Source: Caldifarciminota bacterium
GTDB lineage: Bacteria; Hydrothermota; Tepidihabitantia; Tepidihabitantales; CAIPLT01
Direction of reading: 5' to 3'
Assembly (NCBI GenBank): GCA_025061975.1
Contig: JANXBB010000162.1
Location: 1-8,164, forward strand
Length of the DNA stretch: 8,164 bases
Shown: positions 6,199 to 8,164 of the stretch, piece after piece
Position numbering within the stretch: position 1 is the first letter of the stretch
Layout: every line of letters begins with the position of its first letter
Notes under the pieces: model-generated
The model's database searches: none
Told to the model about the DNA's origin: nothing
Seen by the model: only the letters and a program-made list of their open reading frames with translations
Made by a program: the position numbers and the translations under genes

Positions 6199-6664
6199 AT
6201 ACTACATCACCAGCTTTAATGCCATTTCTAAAAAACCACCCCCGATTCATTTCTAGGGCATAACGCACGGGAGTTGAAGGTTTGTAACTGATTTTTTCTT
6301 CATATGGAATCATTTCATATATCTCGGTAATAATTCCATTATCGGTAATGAACGCAATGCTCAATGGAATTTTTGTATTTTTCATCCAAAATGAATAAAT
6401 TCCAGAGGTCTCAAAAACAAAAAGCATCCCTTCGTTTTCACCTAAAAATTCTCGATCCATGAGACCGTAAAATCTCTTTTCGGGGGTATCTGCAACTTCT
6501 ACTTGAATTTTTTTATTACCTAACCCGATTGAAATTTTTTTACTGTAACTATTCGGTTTACTTGCGATATCTTTATCGGATTGCTTTCGAGTTAGGCAAT
6601 TAAGTCCGAAAATTATTTGATAAATTAGCATAAATTTAAAAATACATTGCAAAACTTCACTCAT
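6182..6664 (-). CDS. DUF192 protein with hydrophobic N-terminus (probably exported or membrane-anchored)
   Basis: This 160-residue protein belongs to the DUF192 family (PF02643), small beta-rich proteins with no established general function. The domain covers about 44-157 and shows the family hallmarks: ADTPEKRFYGLMDR (58-71), GMLFVF (79-84), FWMKNTKIPLSIAFI (92-106), VRYALEMNRGWF (133-144) and GDVV (152-155). Residues 7-23 are hydrophobic and end FGLNC, which suggests a signal or anchor. Cys23 could hint at a lipoprotein, but Asn just before it does not fit the usual lipobox. ATG 6664 is chosen because a stop codon lies two codons upstream; Met12 is an alternative. No strong Shine-Dalgarno sequence is seen. 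It is 16 bases after glyS and overlaps ispE by 17 bases, so co-expression is likely, but its role is unknown. Confidence 0.88.
   Translation of the reverse strand: MSEVLQCIFKFMLIYQIIFGLNCLTRKQSDKDIASKPNSYSKKISIGLGNKKIQVEVADTPEKRFYGLMDREFLGENEGMLFVFETSGIYSFWMKNTKIPLSIAFITDNGIITEIYEMIPYEEKISYKPSTPVRYALEMNRGWFFRNGIKAGDVVYGLPK
6206..6211 (-). promoter_or_regulatory. Ribosome binding site of ispE inside the preceding DUF192 gene
   Basis: GGTGAT lies seven bases before ATG 6198, within the last codons of the DUF192 gene. It supports the overlapping start chosen for ispE, since no other start codon is available before the conserved PAKINIGL segment. Confidence 0.5.
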
Positions 6665-6680
6665 TGTTTACTTGCGGATA

Positions 6681-8164
6681 TTAAGAAATTACAATTTCCG
6701 ATAAGTCGGCAACTTTTTGAAATAAACTTCGGATATATTGTAAAAGTGCAAGACGATTGTTTCTTATCGTGGCATCATCAGTCATTACTAACACCTTATC
6801 AAAAAAGTTATCGATATCAACTCGCAACTTTAACAAAAGCTCTAGCGCATCTAAGTATGCTCGTTTATTTACTAAAAAATCAAGCTCGTTTTTAATAGTT
6901 TGTGCTTTATTATATAACTGAATTTCCTCGGGTTCTCTGAAAAGATCCGGATTTACATGATACATTGTATTACATGTTTTTAAAATGTTGGTGACTCGTT
7001 TTTGACCAATTATAAGTTTTTCGAAATCTTCTGAAGAAGCTCGAAATTTGGTTAATGCCTGACCCCGCAAATATAAATCATAAGGGTTAACTTCCGGTAA
7101 AGCTAATATTGCATTAACAACATCATAATTAATTTTTTGTTCGAGAAACACATTCCTCAACCGGTCTTTTAAAAAACTGACGATTTGTTCTTCTAATAAA
7201 TCCGTATGATTGTTTTTTAGGTTAAAGTATGAAAGATTAAGCGTTACTATGGGCTTAAAATCGATAAATAATTTTTTCTCAAGACATATCATAAATATCG
7301 CATTCGCTTGACGCCTAATGCCAAATTTATCGACCGAACCACTAGGAACTTCATTAATAATAAAAACACCAACAATATTATCTACTTTATCTGCAATGCT
7401 AAGAATCGCTCCTTCAATAGTCTGAGGAAGTGAATCAGAAGTTGATTGTGGTAAATACTGCTCAGCTATTATTCGTGCCACTAGTTCATCTTCATTACTA
7501 AGTCGTGCATAAACTCCTCCAATTATCCCTTGAAGCGATGTATACTCTTTTTCACGAACCATATTAGTAAGTAAATCAGCTTTTGATAGATAAGCAGCAC
7601 GCAAAAGTGCTTTGATATTTACTCCTGAAATTGTTTGCCCTATGACTAATGCAAGTTTTTCTAAGCGCTTTGTTTTATCAAACAAAGATCCAAGGCCTTC
7701 GATCCATATAACTTCTTTTTCGTCTTCTACACGTTTCTCCAAACTATATTTCAAATCTTCTTCAAAATAAAATTTAGCATCATCAAGACGCGCTTTTGCT
7801 GCCTCTTCATACCAGTGTTTAACTGTCTTTGTGTCACAAGTCGGCGTATCAGTAATAACAATAAAGTACGGTTGAAGTCTCTTACAGTCATGAGATTTCA
7901 AGGCAAAAGCCCTGAGATGTTTTTTAAGGGTTGTGGTAAGCACTACTTCAGGAATCTCTAAGTATTTGGCGTCGAATTCGCAAATCACAGGATATGGCGA
8001 TTCGCAAGTGTTTGTTGCTTCGTCAAGTAATTCATGGTCCTCAACAACTTTGCTATTTACTTCTAGCGATAACTCTTTTAATCTTTTTAATATAACATCA
8101 CGTCGTTCACTGGGTGAAACTAAAACACCCGCTTTTTTTAAAATCTTAGGATATCGATCAGCTT
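6681..8164 (-). CDS. glyS: Glycyl-tRNA synthetase beta subunit, N-terminus cut by window edge
   Basis: GlyS is the beta chain of the bacterial alpha2beta2 glycyl-tRNA synthetase and supplies most tRNA contacts; the alpha chain GlyQ carries glycine activation. The frame is open from the stop at 6681 to position 8164, giving about 493 visible C-terminal residues of a usual ~690. It enters at AGVLVSPSERR and YPVICEFDAKYLEIPEVVL. Family blocks follow: KARLDDAKFYFEEDL, LGSLFDKTKRLEKL, RAAYLSKADLLTNMV with QGIIGGVYAR (HD-like region), ADKVDNIVGVF, SGSVDKFGIRRQA, and the C-terminal anticodon-binding region with LRVDIDNFFDKVLVM and NRLALLQYI. An internal GTG at 7988 is not the start, because homology continues upstream of it. 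The conserved QKYF/QRYF segment reads LRAF here. The glyQ gene presumably lies beyond the right edge. Confidence 0.96.
   Translation of the reverse strand, partial: ADRYPKILKKAGVLVSPSERRDVILKRLKELSLEVNSKVVEDHELLDEATNTCESPYPVICEFDAKYLEIPEVVLTTTLKKHLRAFALKSHDCKRLQPYFIVITDTPTCDTKTVKHWYEEAAKARLDDAKFYFEEDLKYSLEKRVEDEKEVIWIEGLGSLFDKTKRLEKLALVIGQTISGVNIKALLRAAYLSKADLLTNMVREKEYTSLQGIIGGVYARLSNEDELVARIIAEQYLPQSTSDSLPQTIEGAILSIADKVDNIVGVFIINEVPSGSVDKFGIRRQANAIFMICLEKKLFIDFKPIVTLNLSYFNLKNNHTDLLEEQIVSFLKDRLRNVFLEQKINYDVVNAILALPEVNPYDLYLRGQALTKFRASSEDFEKLIIGQKRVTNILKTCNTMYHVNPDLFREPEEIQLYNKAQTIKNELDFLVNKRAYLDALELLLKLRVDIDNFFDKVLVMTDDATIRNNRLALLQYIRSLFQKVADLSEIVIS

Noticed and set aside
1..8164. New defence, mobile or CRISPR-like system
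   Set aside because: All supported genes are housekeeping or ordinary envelope genes; I saw no repeat arrays, transposase, integrase, inverted terminal repeats or toxin-antitoxin pair.

Overview
This is an AT-rich bacterial stretch, and every supportable gene lies on the minus strand, so transcription runs from the right edge towards position 1. It is very compact: gaps are 2 to 27 bases and several genes overlap. No promoter, terminator, mobile element, CRISPR array or repeat family could be supported. The content is bacterial core metabolism and translation: a separate GlyRS beta subunit, IspE of the MEP isoprenoid pathway, L25/Ctc, S6 and SSB. The phylum cannot be fixed from sequence reading alone. 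The low G+C, the divergent motifs and the gene set would suit an uncultured candidate-phylum bacterium (something like WOR-3), but that is a weak guess.

In transcription order the window holds: the C-terminal ~493 residues of glycyl-tRNA synthetase beta (glyS, running off the right edge); a DUF192 protein with a hydrophobic N-terminus; ispE; a tRNA-Gln(UUG); prs (PRPP synthetase); rplY/ctc (ribosomal protein L25); pth (peptidyl-tRNA hydrolase); ychF (Obg-family ATPase); rpsF (ribosomal protein S6); ssb; and a partial polytopic GT-C/GT39-type membrane glycosyltransferase that runs off the left edge.

The core ispE - tRNA-Gln - prs - rplY - pth - ychF is a known conserved order in other bacteria (Pseudomonas is one example), and rpsF-ssb is a classical pair. 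Functionally it is mainly a translation cluster: tRNA charging, a tRNA, two ribosomal proteins, peptidyl-tRNA recycling and a ribosome-associated ATPase. PRPP synthesis, isoprenoid precursor synthesis and SSB sit within it.

I see no evidence of a new defence or mobile system. The points worth a second look are small and structural. The tRNA-Gln 3' end shares a base with the best Shine-Dalgarno sequence of prs. The usual rpsR-rplI genes are absent after ssb, and a membrane glycosyltransferase overlaps the ssb end instead. Several core enzymes (YchF, Prs, IspE, GlyS) carry substitutions in conserved motifs.
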